Positions 32,356 through 43,800 of a DNA stretch of 64,000 bases are shown here, one piece after another. The notes under the pieces are model-generated. The model made no database searches. It was not told where the DNA came from and worked only from the letters and a program-made list of their open reading frames with translations. The stretch covers positions 1 through 64,000 of the forward strand of contig JACAXG010000070.1 in NCBI GenBank assembly GCA_018881555.1. Direction: 5' to 3'. This DNA comes from Amblyornis subalaris (Eukaryota; Chordata; Aves; Passeriformes; Ptilonorhynchidae). A program made the translations under genes and the position numbers. The first letter of the stretch is position 1. Each line of letters begins with the position of its first letter.

Positions 32356-32359
32356 GTCA

Positions 32360-33040
32360 GTAAGGTACCACTATGGCTAGGAAAGGCAAGGGCATCACAG
32401 CAGGGTACCAAGATTGCTCACGCCACACTTTTTGAATCCATCCCCGTAGTTATTGAGATCTCAGCAGCAGTGACAAGTTGCCATTAGGGTTCAGAGAGCT
32501 GCAGAGCCTACAGCTCCAGGGACACTGGCACTTGAAAAAGGCATTGCAAGGGCATCACGGCAGGGTGCCAACATTGCTGGCTCTACGCTTTTTAATCNGT
32601 GCCTCCTACAGCGACGAGGACTCTGCCACAGTGCCAAGCTGCCATTAGGATTAGGGTTAGGGTTGACAGAGTGTAAGAACCTACAGCTCCAGAATATTGG
32701 GGCTGGAAAAGGCATGCCAAGGCCATCCCAGCAGGGCCCCAACATTGCTGCTCCTAGATCTTTCTAATCAGGACCACCCATGGTGACGGGGACCTCAGCC
32801 CCAGCAAGAAGATGCCATTAGGCTTAGAGTTTGGGTTGAGAGAGTTAAAGAGCCTAGAGCTCCAGGGATACTGGGGATGGAAAACGCATGCCAAGAGGAT
32901 CATGGCAGGACCACAACATTGCTGCCTCCGCACCTTGTACACCTCAGCCACAGCCCCAAGCTTGCTTAAAGGTCAGCGTTAGGGTTTCAGAGAGCCACAG
33001 AGCCTAGAGCTCCAGCAACAATGAGGCTGGAAAAGGCATT
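32360..33040 (+). repeat. Telomere-motif satellite array, four units (plus polarity)
   Basis: Tandem units with GCTCCAG at about 32513, 32685, 32859 and 33009 (spacing 172, 174 and 150 bp). Each has a GGCTGGAAAAGGCAT-type stretch and a CC(A)ACATTGCTG stretch. The second unit holds three TTAGGG-like repeats in a row (32646-32664: TTAGGATTAGGGTTAGGGTT); the others have one or two degenerate copies. The array ends abruptly inside a unit at about 33040. Confidence 0.92.
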
Positions 33041-34031
33041 TGTCACATTCTGCTAGATGGAACTGCAAAGGATTCTTTTCAACGGGTATCTTGGACAAAA
33101 TTAAGCACAAACGAGGCNAATATATCTGAGAACTATTTATTGATGAGAGAAAGCGCGTGTCCAGATCAGAGGAGGACAGAAAAGGCGGGAGCGAAGGAGG
33201 GAAAAAGAGAAGAGAAATCAGAGAGAGAGGGACAGCGAGAGACAGAAACAGGCAGTTACCACCAAGACGGGGTCTCGCTGGCGTCCGGCTGGCAAGGGCC
33301 CCGAGCGCTGCGAGCCAAGGGGAGTCTGCGCAGCTCTCGTGAGAAGCGAGCCGCGACTTCCAACGAGCGCCAGGCAACGTGCTTCCCGTGTCAGCCCGCA
33401 GCAGGACGATCCAGGAGTCGGCACTCGGCAGGAGAAGAGGCAGGCAGACGCAGGCTGCAGGATCGCGGCTGGCTGCTGCAGGAGCAAAGACTGGGCAAAA
33501 GCAGGGTCGGAAAGCAGGCGAGGGAGCAGGCGGGAACGAGCAGGGTGGACCGCAGGGAGAACACCTCAGGCAGGGCGAGCAGGACCGCAGGGAGAAGGTG
33601 TGCAGAGGCAGAACCAACCGAGCCAAACCTACGGATGAGCCAAAGAATGAACAGATCCAGTTGTGGTGCAGTTAATTGCTTTTCTACCCCAAGGCTCTTC
33701 CCGTAGTCCGATCCCTTGAGGACGACTGTTGGTTGGCTGGTCGGGGAAATCCTCCCCTGGCAGCAGGAGTTTCCCTGCCTCTAGGGGGAGTCGCTCGGAG
33801 CCCAGTGGTGGAAGTTTTCTCTCCCTGATTGGCTGTCAGGCGAAGTCCCCCGCAGAGATAGAGCTCTCCTCCATTTTTGAAAGGGGTTGCCTGCTTAGGG
33901 AGTATAATGTCGGCGGTCTCCTCCCCTCTCACACGTGCCAGCTGCCCTCTTGCACGTGCAACAGCACGTGTACAGCTCCTCTAGTGATTTTCCACCCGAC
34001 GTCAGAATATGGATTTATAAAATAAAATCAA
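33041..34031. other. GC-rich LTR-like or promoter-like block
   Basis: A CpG-rich island with sharp borders: it begins within a satellite unit at TGTCACATTC and ends at AAACA. It has an AATAAA hexamer on the minus strand near 33135, and three CACGTG E-boxes (33932-33937, 33953-33958, 33965-33970), a GACGTCAG CRE-like site near 33999-34006 and TATAAAAT near 34016. The TG...CA borders would fit an LTR of about 1 kb, but no family was recognised. It could instead be a small CpG-island promoter. Long open frames on both strands are a by-product of high GC. Confidence 0.4.
33932..34023 (+). promoter_or_regulatory. Three CACGTG E-boxes, CRE-like site and TATA-like box
   Basis: Within 90 bp in the plus direction: CACGTG three times (spacing 21 and 12 bp), then CCGACGTCAG, then TTTATAAAATAAAA. 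CACGTG is bound by bHLH factors such as USF, MYC or CLOCK/BMAL, and GACGTCA by CREB/ATF factors. The order would suit a plus-strand TATA promoter starting near 34045. No gene was recognised just downstream apart from the next LTR. Confidence 0.4.
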
Positions 34032-34239
34032 ACAATGCTGAGGCATTAGAAAAATTAAATTGGTTCCTCACAGGTGTGCAAATATAGTCCAGCAGATAAC
34101 TACATGCTATGCTAAATCTTCTCTGCTGAAAGGAGTTAAACAAAGAATCTTGTATTTTCGCCTAGTTCAGTAGTTNGTTTTTACTTGTTTGCCTAAAATA
34201 TTGTAACTTTCATTTTATAATTTAGTTTCACTTACTTTA

Positions 34240-34912
34240 TTTTTGCTTAAATTTTGTAACTTTCAATCTATAGTTCAGTTTTATCATGTAATTGACATTT
34301 GTAGCTTTGTTTTAATTGTAATGAGCTCATAGTGGAACATTGATAACAAGGAACTGAGAGGATGAGCAAACCTCAACAGCTGTGGCTTGATCACAATGAC
34401 CTAAGACCTTCAGAACACTAAATAAATAGAAACCTGTCCAGATGAAAGAGTCTTTAAGTTTTGCCTTGCTGAATGAGTCTCATATTACTCGATAAGAACT
34501 GCACGAGTCTGCAAAAGAGGAACCGCGCAAGCTTGGAAGTTCAAACAGAGGACATGCTGAAGAAGACTTTGGAATCAAATAAAGCACCCCAATACCCCGA
34601 AAGAGTAGGATGCAGTTACGAACAATGGACAATAGGTGACAATCTTGTTCCATGAAAACACAAAGGACCAAAAATCCAAGAAATATTAAGTTACATACCT
34701 ATTACGTAACAAGGGTGACAGACTTTGGGTGTGGTTTGGGAAATTTTTGAATATTACAATGTGTATAAACCCGAGGGCACAGTGCTTGAGGCGACATGCT
34801 TATGGAAGGGATACCCCCAGCACGTTCTCAATATCGATTAAAGGAATGCTTTCTTAACAGTTCATGCTGCTAAGTCATTTTCTTTGAATCACTGCTTAGT
34901 AATCAAATAACA
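34240..34912 (+). repeat. Probable solo LTR (avian ERV type), left border uncertain
   Basis: The right part has the layout of an LTR: TATAAA at 34764-34769, then CCCGAGGGCACAGTGCTTGAG, an ATTAAA hexamer at 34837-34842, and a terminal segment AATCACTGCTTAGTAATCAAA ending ACA at 34912. This tail resembles a common class of bird LTRs. I could not fix the left border or a target-site duplication. Confidence 0.6.
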
Positions 34913-35329
34913 CTCTAAGCAATGTTCGCTAATCTTGGAGTGACCCTTGTTTTTTTATGTGCTTGACAAAGTGTAGACATGATAGATTATGAGGTAATAA
35001 AGAGGAAACTAGTAAAAAAACACCAGCATCTACAAATTAGTTACAGAAGTATCATGAAGTGGGCAAGTTATGGGTTTGGGTTTTTTTGAAAAAAAAGTTA
35101 CTGTTGCTTGTCATACTTGAGAACTAATTAAAACCAGTATTCTCAGGTATGAAACCAAAGAATAAACTAGTAAAGAAAAACACTAAAGTCTTTTAACCTG
35201 CAACAATATTAAAATATTTTAGACTTAGAAAAAGTTTTTAAATTATTTCATGTTCTCACTGATTACAGATCGCTATTTTTCTTCTTCCAAGACTTCTTTT
35301 CTACTAAATAAAGCATGGAATTAAACAGC

Positions 35330-36230
35330 GCGTAGTGCTTTGCCTCTTGGAGGGCCTAAATTTAGCTTCGTGCAGTGCAGAAGGCGGCAATCTCATGGTT
35401 ACGTAGAGACAAGCCCACATTCCCTCCCCGTTCCCGCTGGGAGCAGCTCTCCTGACGCAGGAAAGCAGGACACGCAGCGAACGGCAGGAGGCGTGTACGC
35501 CCGCCGGTACCAAGGAAACAGGTATTTTGAATGTGGCCAAGGAGCAGCGGACGAGGGCGACAGGGAAGGTTAAACACCAGTCGCTATTTGTCCCTGTTGT
35601 CCGGCCAAGCGCGCAGCCCCTGGCAGGGCCGCTGTGTCCCGGCCGCNTGGGCCGCATGGCCGGAACAGGAAACCGGGCGGCGGCCACAGCACTCCCGCNG
35701 CCCGGCGAGACCTGCTCCCGACGGCGCTCGCTGCGTCACACGCAGGCCGCTGCTGCTCGGTGACGTCAGCGCGCCGCCGGGTGACGTACGGACGGCGGCG
35801 GGGCGGGGGGTGGAGGCCTTGGCGGCGGCGGGGCCGGTGAGTCCCGCAGGAGGGGCGCGGGCGGGCGCGGCGGCTCGGAGGTCGAGCGGGGTTCCGGGCC
35901 GTCCCGAGGTGCTGCCGCCGACNGCTCCCGCCGGGCGCGGGCAGAGCTATCCGGGGCGGGCCGGGGCAGTGCCGCCGTCTGGGAAAGGCGCCGGGCGCGT
36001 TTGAGGGTGAAGCGATTTCACCTGAAGCGCCTTTTTGTGGAGGCCGAGCGGGCGGGGGTCGTCTTCCCTGGCGTCTCCGAAGCCGAGGATCGGTGGCGGC
36101 CCGGGCTACCCCGGGCGCGACCTTGGGCGCATCGCGGGCTGCGGCCGCCGTCTCTTGTCCGCGCCTGCCTCACCTGCCGCCCCCTCGTCCTGCCCCGGCT
36201 GGCTTCTCAAGGCCCCGTTGTGGCTATCTA
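35330..36230 (+). promoter_or_regulatory. BTBD9: CpG island promoter of BTBD9
   Basis: A GC-rich, CpG-dense island in an otherwise AT-rich surrounding. It holds a perfect palindromic CRE (TGACGTCA at 35761-35768) and a second GTGACGTAC site near 35780, followed by GGCGG-rich sequence. A GT donor (GGGCCG|GTGAGT) at 35837 ends the likely first exon. There is no TATA box near it, as is usual for a housekeeping-type promoter. Confidence 0.85.
35790..35836 (+). other. BTBD9: BTBD9 non-coding exon 1 (3' end defined, 5' end unknown)
   Basis: The exon ends at a consensus donor (GCCG|GTGAGT). Its start is not determinable from sequence; it should lie downstream of the CRE at 35761. No ATG in good context was seen in the last part of the exon, so it is taken as 5' UTR. 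Confidence 0.5.
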
Positions 36231-37642
36231 ATTTTAATTTCATATTTGAAAAAATATGAGTTCATTATTTTGACGGTCTGATGGTACACAGTGTTTTCCC
36301 TGGTCCTTTGGTGTCGTAGTAGGTTAACCACTCTGCAAGTTACGCACGATTGTGATTCATTGAAATTACTTTTAACTTGTAAGATGTATTAATCAGCTTT
36401 AAAAAAAAAAAGTAGTTGATGTTAACTTCTTAGCAATCTGCTGGTGATCTCCCTTGCCGACCAACACGCTTTGCTCATGTTGTGGAAGTGCAGCATACAG
36501 ACCTTAAAACCCTGTACTGGAATCACTTAAGTTTTTGTGGTTTAGGATTTAATTTGAGCCTGTTTACAATGCAGGTGTATTTGATGTGGCGTGACTGTAA
36601 ATCAGGTGCTTGAACTGTTCTGTTGGGATCTGTTTACTCATATTTAACCAAAAAAGACTCCAAGAATTTTCATAAATGGCTTTTGAATATATTTTGATAA
36701 CACAGGCCAACTTGATAACATACATTACTTACAGGGAAGATATTTACACATTACATTTTGTTCTTCAAAAACCGGGAGACTTTGTCAAATGCCTGTTTTT
36801 GATTTGCAGGATTAAGGTGTGGTTACTTTCTAGTTCATGAGACTACCTGAAAATATTTTTTACTGCCTTGTCCTCCTTTGTGTTCTTAAGCATATCCTAT
36901 AAAGAAGTTTAGAGTGAATCATATGAGAGAATTCATAGATCAAGGTATCACCTGTGTAGCAAATTAAATACAGTTTATTTTTCCTCCTGGAAGGTTTGAT
37001 GGGAAGGTTAACAATAATTTATGCTTGTTGAGAGAGACTCATTATGTTGGTTATGTATTTAAACAAGTAAAGCCTCTGTAGTTCTGTATTTCCTCACTCT
37101 GCAGTTATATTTTGTTTTCCTGTTTATAAAAGAGGCTTGCGCAAGAGAAGGATCTGCAACTGCCTTAAGTTTTGTAAAAAACCCAACCACCAAAGCCCAA
37201 ACAGAACTCCCAAAACCTTTAGCTGGGCAGGAACACTTGGAGAACTTTGGGTGTGTNGGGAAAACAGTGTGCATGATACACTTTGTATAGACCTGGTTTA
37301 ATTAGGACTCCTGTGTGGGAAAATGGTGTTTTCGGGGATGTTAATGCTGTAGCAGGAATGTCAGGATGAAATTTTTGTGGCTTAAAATGAGAAAATGAAT
37401 GGCAATATGTTACCATCTTCTGTGATGGTTAAAAATGCGAATGGTCAAAATTAAGATGACTCAAAAAAGAAATTCTGTTGGTGTATTCTAATATTATTAG
37501 AAGTTTTCCCATAAAATTGAAGGCTTTTTAAAGAATTTATTTCCACAAAAAATTGAATTGAGAAATATGCCTCTTTCTTGCTTTTGTCATAAGGCTTTGT
37601 GCTCGCGGTTTCTGATGGTGAGTATTTCATGCATTGTTCCAG
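35837..37642 (+). other. BTBD9: BTBD9 intron 1
   Basis: About 1.8 kb. Its first 400 bp belong to the CpG island and the rest is AT-rich. No coding feature was recognised. Confidence 0.6.
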
Positions 37643-37809
37643 GAAATGGTACAGTTGTTGCTGTGCAGCTGGATGTTGCTGGATAACGTTTCTATGAGCT
37701 TGCTGTTCAATCCGTCTGTTGTTCAGAATGGCGAAGAACCCTAATTTCCAGGAAGCTGCTAATCTGCCTACAGGCTACGTTCACTGTAGATCTTCAGACA
37801 GCTTTACTG
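37643..37809 (+). CDS. BTBD9: BTBD9 exon 2: 5' UTR with uORF and possible upstream in-frame start
   Basis: A TTGTTCCAG acceptor and an ACTG|GTGAGT donor delimit 167 bp. An ATG at 37728 (context CAGAATGG, with A at -3 and G at +4) opens 27 codons plus one base. Joined to the next exon, this frame runs without a stop into the canonical Met at 42850, adding 36 residues. A separate uORF from 37646 to 37744 (32 codons) overlaps this ATG in another frame. Known BTBD9 proteins start at MSNSHPLRP, so the upstream part is most simply 5' UTR, but an extended isoform is possible. Confidence 0.6.
37646..37744 (+). CDS. uORF of BTBD9, 32 codons
   Basis: It starts four bases after the inferred exon 2 acceptor (context GAAATGG, A at -3 and G at +4) and ends in TAA at 37742-37744. 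Its frame differs from the upstream in-frame ATG at 37728 and overlaps it by 17 bases. It is leucine-rich and resembles no known peptide. Its probable effect, if translated, is to lower initiation at the ATGs downstream. Confidence 0.35.
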   Translation: MVQLLLCSWMLLDNVSMSLLFNPSVVQNGEEP

Positions 37810-40800
37810 GTGAGTGGACCAATGTATTTTCTTGAGATTTTAATGGTTTAGTTGTATGCCATTTTAACCAGGTTAATTTTATATATGTGTTAATGAATAA
37901 TCTGCATTTGGTATATTTTTCTTTGTACTTAGCTAAACTTACTCGTGCTCTTATATCACAGGAATGTGTCTGAGTGGAATGTAAAACGTTAGCACTACAG
38001 CACTTAAGTGACGGGAATGTGTTTGCAGATGAGCAGTGCATAACTTCCCATATGCTTTAATTCAAAACATTTTTTGGTACTAAATTGCTGTTTANAATGC
38101 TGTCATTGGATGGTGTGGTTAGTTACCATTAATGTTACCATCTGCTTTTCTTTTAATCCTTTCACAACAGAAGGGTTGGAGATGAGACTTGAAAGTTTGT
38201 GAATTTAATTTACTTGAGTTTTCATATTCTGTATTTATAAAGTCCTACTGGTTCATTATTTTGTTTCTATTTTGTTTCTGTTATTGGCTACTAAGTATAA
38301 AAACATGGGGGGGCTTTTTTTTTGGTTTTTTTTTTTCTGTTATACTTTTCGCTCATGTTCAATTTTTTTATTGTTACTTAGAAGTACAAAGGAGCTAGTG
38401 TAGTGATGGTTCAGACNGAACCAAAGTATTTACACTCTGAATTTTGAAGTATTTACTGAAAATTTCTATTTCCTGCATGTTAGGTCATTGTACCTGAACT
38501 TAGGAGAACAAAATATTTTTTCTAAAAAGACATACGCATATCCATTAAAAATACAAACCGTATGATTTGAACCAGTGGTATGTTTGTACTATAGTCTTAT
38601 TGTCACACCTATCATGTTCTGGGAGTCTATGGTAATAGAAATGGAAACTAAAGTAATATTTTGCTGGAGTTTATTTACAACATAGCAAACTGTCTTATGA
38701 AGTAATGAATTACAAAAAATTGAAATACTACTCAAGTGCCTTCCAATCAACTGAGAACCAATTCCTATTTTTAGATAAAGGAGCAGTGTAAAAGAATGAC
38801 ATTTAAGAACATTCCGTTTATGTAATTCTGATAAAAATATTATCTTGCTAGGTACAAACCAGATGATGAAGGAATTAAGTGTGTCAAGGGTATGAAATTA
38901 TTTGCTCCGTGTTTATAATCCAGACTTATTTCACTAAAAAAATACTAGCAATACTCTCTTTACTTGCATTTATTTCTAAAATTTTGATACAGTTATCAGT
39001 TATGTAAACATTCTGCACTCATTCTTTATAATTTTTTTAATTATTCATGATAAATTTCTTAAATTCTCTTTTCTGTGCCTGGTATAAAAACAACACTTCC
39101 ATGTTTCATTGAAACACCACTGCTTTTCAGAGGATTCTTTAGTGTTAGCCTAAATGAAGGAGGGAAGAGACTGAATACTGGTCTTCATTGCAGCTGAGAG
39201 TTGTTTAGTAAGGATGTCACTGCTGTTTTGCTGTTGTTGCTGCGTTTTCTAAATCATGTTTTCGTATACCGTAACATGTTACAGATTACTAACTGAGTAG
39301 AAATACAGGAAGCTGAAAGCTTGGAGGGGGTTGTTTCTGTAAGCATGACACACATTATGTAGTATTGCACGCTGCTTTATGTAGTAAATACTAGGCTGCA
39401 TTTTTCACATGCTCACTGTTGAAGATGGCCATCAAATAGCNTGTCTTTCAGTGGGGTCTTAGAAGTGGTTTGTAGGCCTTAGGATTTAACAAATGCCTTT
39501 TCAGATTGTTGCAGTTCTAATGGTGCCTCAAAATCACTGAGAAGACTGTTTTGCTTATTTATTTCTGTGGCACGAACAAAGCTGCAGCAGCTGACTCCTG
39601 AAGCAGTTAATTAGCTCTGAATACCTCCTGGAAATAGGTTATGGTGCTGGCAACAGGCTTGTAAATGGTATGTTCTTTAACTGCCTGGAAAAGTAAACAC
39701 CTGTATTCTCTGAAAGGGAATGTTATTTGATGACAGAAGATGCCAGAGGGATTTTCAGGAAGGGTCTTGCCCAAGCTTCTACCAGCATCCGTCTTTTTTT
39801 TTTTTAAATCATAAATAGTATTTTTAAATTACAACTAGAAACAGACTTGTTCAGCTGTACAGGGAAGTAGTGAGTAACTTGGCACAACTAAAGAGCTTAT
39901 TATGTTTTACTTCCTCAAACAAGAAATGTACAGATCACTTCAAGGGTTTCCTGAATTCGTACCATTAATTAATCCAGCCTAGGAAGGTATGAAGTCATGT
40001 ATTACTTGGTTCTGTATTTTGAAGGCAGGACTGTCTCACTGGTCTGCTTCATATGAAAAATNCACAACACAGACAAAACTTGCTTTGGAAATCTGTGCTA
40101 GTAAACAATAGGTGAGTTTGAGTGTTTTTTCAATATACTGGTGTTACCCATAAAGCACATAAAAGGCATGAACATGGTTTTGTAAAGGTGACAGTGTCCA
40201 ACACTTGGGGTCNTTCAAGCATTTGAAAGGCCTCCTCAGCTAGAGGCTTGTAGCCATCATTTGAGTCCTGTATTTCCTGTGCTCAGCATGTTTCTGTTTG
40301 AAAGCAATAGTTTAGAATAGTACGTGGTACCAGCAATTTGGGGAGCATTAAATATCAGAACTAATTTGCCTTGCTGCTTATACAGAGGGCGATTTCTAAA
40401 TTTCTGCTTCCATACTTGGTGGTGTTCATCATCTTGATGTTCATAAGGACCAACATCCTCGGGTTTCTAGCAAGTGTTCCCACTTCAGACTTTACCCTCT
40501 TGTATACACTGATTCTTGCTTAGACAGAGGTTTATGTGCTCTTGAGAGGGACGTGTGCTTTTCGTTTTATTTGCTTATTTAACCTTAAATATAAACTATT
40601 TCCCTTGAGCTTTTCACCCTGTTGGCACATGAAAGCACCCACAGCTACTGAANGCAAAGTTAATGTGCAGCTGGTGGCATTCCCTTGTCTTCAGCACTTT
40701 TACAGTCTCAGTTTTATTCGGACAGTACCTGTTCTTATTTTTTAGAGATAAGAGTGGATTCAGGAAACAAAGAAGTAGAATGTGGTAAAAAGTGGAGTTA

Positions 40801-43800
40801 AAAGTAGATTTTAAAATTAAAATGTGCTGATACTTGTACATGTATGAAGTATCATAAATCCGCTTCTCTAATCAATTAAAGTTTAAACTAGTAGAAGAGA
40901 GATAATACAGAGTTCCTTGATAATGTGTAATTCAGGCGTAGTTGAGTTGCCTGACTATAGCAAATGAANATCAACAATAGCAATTAGGGGCATGGTACGG
41001 AAATCTTCAAGGAGTACTGAGACTTGAGANTTGTAGCTGAGTAACAAATATATCTTTTTGTTTCCTTCTTTGGTGTAATAAAAAGTTTTCTATTTTGAGG
41101 GCATTTCAATTTTACTGTTGTCTATAAACTCTCAAACAATTATGCTGTGGTAAGTGGTACTGCTGGTACAAATAGATGCTACTGGGCTGATGTAAGTTAA
41201 TCTTGCTTGCTAGAAAATAAATGTTACTGGAAGTGTATGTAGCATAAATCTAAATTGTCTTAACTAATTGTAAATTAACCAGTGCAAGTGGAAAAAATAG
41301 TCTGTTATTATGAAAAAACATGAAAATTATTTTACTTTCATGTCAGGATAGAAGAATGACTGTATTCTGTGTCCTCATGGTTAGGCTGCCTCCAGTATCT
41401 TGGCCAGTGTTGCTGGTTTTGCGCTGTAATGGCTACACAGGCACGAGCATCTAGTTCAAGTAGCAGAGAGAGGCAGTGGAAGGCTGGGGGTTTGTTCCCA
41501 TTTGTGCTGTGATCTATTGTTGATTTAATCTGCTGTATTTTTATTAATTTTTATTTCCTATTTCTATCACCTTTTTTTAGTTTAATTTGAATTTCTTTGG
41601 GACTATGTTTCCACAGTATCTTGAGTTTGGGTTAAGCATTTCCATGTGTTAAAATGCAAATAATACTCAACCCCAAGTGCATATGTTTTCTTTTCTTTTT
41701 AGGGGTAGAAATGACTGGAAACTGATATATATTTTCTCATAGTATTTCTACAGTAGAACCTAAAAGTGTATTTCTCTCATGAATATTTCACTTGAAAGAT
41801 TTATGTCTTAGCTGTGTGCGAGTTATGGCCTCATCATTTTCCTGCTTCTGTGGTACACCACCTTTCTTCAGCACTAGGTATCTGCCCATTTTGAAAAGTG
41901 GCCAGTAACTGGAGTATGGAAGATGTCTCTGAGAATATGGAATGTTATTATCGGAAACAGCCAACCTCTTTTTAAATAAAAGTAAACCGAAGTGTAATAA
42001 TAGAAATCAATGTAAGACCTAAATTCACCTGTGGATGCTTGTTGAGACTACAGAAAACCTCTCATGCCAAGCAAAACCAAAACAGCAACAACAAAAAAGC
42101 AAAAACTTGTGAATTAAGAAGCTAAAGAATTCCATAGAAGATATGACTAATGCATTAATCTATATTGTACATTAGTGGACAATCTCCTAATTTGATGACT
42201 GAGAGGTATTAGGGGATTTGTTAAATGTATGAGGGAAAAAGAAGGTGTCAAGAAAACAGTGGAATGAGTAAGAAAATTGAATTGTATGTTGTAAAGCTTT
42301 TCTCTCTAATGGACTTTGTCTCTTATTTATTAAAAGTTATCCTGATTGTTTATTTTCTCCCAGTTCGTGAAAGTTGATTATAATCCTGCAAAAACACTGA
42401 TGTTTTCACTTGTCACTGATTCCAGTACAGACTTGGGAGTTAAGACTAAGCTTAATTGGTCACATTGCTTATTTCTTTATTGTGTGTATTTCTTTATTGT
42501 TTAATTCAAATAAAATGGCTTTCTAATAGTAACATTATTTAAAATAGTTTAATTTTTAATTCCCTTTGTTGGAAGCTTTTACTTTTAAGTAAATGGATTG
42601 ACTGAACAACAAGGTGACAGAATTCTCTGAAATATTTTGTCAGCTAGAATTGTTGGTGCCAGCTGTGCTGAGTCCTGTTGTAAATGAACTTTCATAGTAA
42701 ACCTGTTGGTTTAATTTTTATTGTAATATATGGTTACTTAGACCAGTCACTTTTTGTTGTTGCAGTTTCCACGTTTAATGGTTTTGCCCNGTATAATAGT
42801 GGTTGTTTTCTTTTTCCCTTTAGGCTACCAATATCACCATCCCTCCAAGATGAGTAACAGCCATCCGCTTCGTCCGTACACAGCTGTAGGGGAGATCGAC
42901 CATGTTCACATCCTGTCGGAGCATATTGGTGCTCTAATGAACGGGGAAGAGTATAGCGATGTTACGTTTATTGTGGAAAAGAAACGTTTTCCGGCACACA
43001 GAGTGATCCTGGCTGCTCGATGCCATTATTTCAGGTGAAGTAAAGCTTTTTGTCAGGCTCGCAGGAAATTTTTATGCAGATAAGATAAACATTGTTTCTC
43101 TATGAACTTTTCAGAGTGTAATCATCTGTCCATTGAGCGTGACCTTTTCTGTGTGAATGTTTCCCAGCACATCAAATCATTGTGTTCAAATAGAAAAAGA
43201 TAAATACCATGTCACAATGTTATTCTTTTGACCTTCATTAAATTGGATTTTGAAGGTAGTTTCACAAATTCAAGAGAAAGATAACTCGAGAACAGGAAGG
43301 TACTACTGCAAAATTATTTTGATTTGTAAGAGTATAAATGGTGTGTTTCTATGGAATATACTTGAATAGCAAGTTTCATTTTGATGAATTAGAATTGAGT
43401 ATTTAAAGAGGTTTGGCTGATAGAGACTAGAATATATATTTTAAAACCAGGAATAATACTAATCCAACGTTTAAGAGCTGGGCATTTGTCAATCTAAATG
43501 TATTTAAGAGAACTTCCTGGTGATATTCCAGTGAATTTTGTCAGAGGGATAAGCTACTAACTAAACTAAACCATCTTCCTTATAGAGCGTTATTGTATGG
43601 AGGAATGAGAGAATCTCAGCCTGAAGCAGAAATTCCACTTCAGGACACCACTGCAGAAGCATTTACTATGCTGTTGAAATACATTTACACTGGTCGTGCT
43701 ACACTACGAGATGAAAAAGAGGAGGTTCTTCTAGACTTCTTAAGCCTAGCACATAAATACGGATTCCCAGAACTGGAGGATTCCACATCTGAGTATCTTT

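Noticed and set aside
32979..33706. Open frames of 188 and 215 codons on opposite strands in the GC-rich block
   Set aside because: High GC lowers the number of stops; the proteins are low-complexity (Arg/Gly/Glu or Pro/Leu/Ser) without domains or splice structure.
35531..36004. A 157-codon open frame in the BTBD9 CpG island
   Set aside because: It crosses the inferred exon 1 donor, contains ambiguous bases, and is alanine/glycine/arginine-rich as expected from GC-rich sequence.
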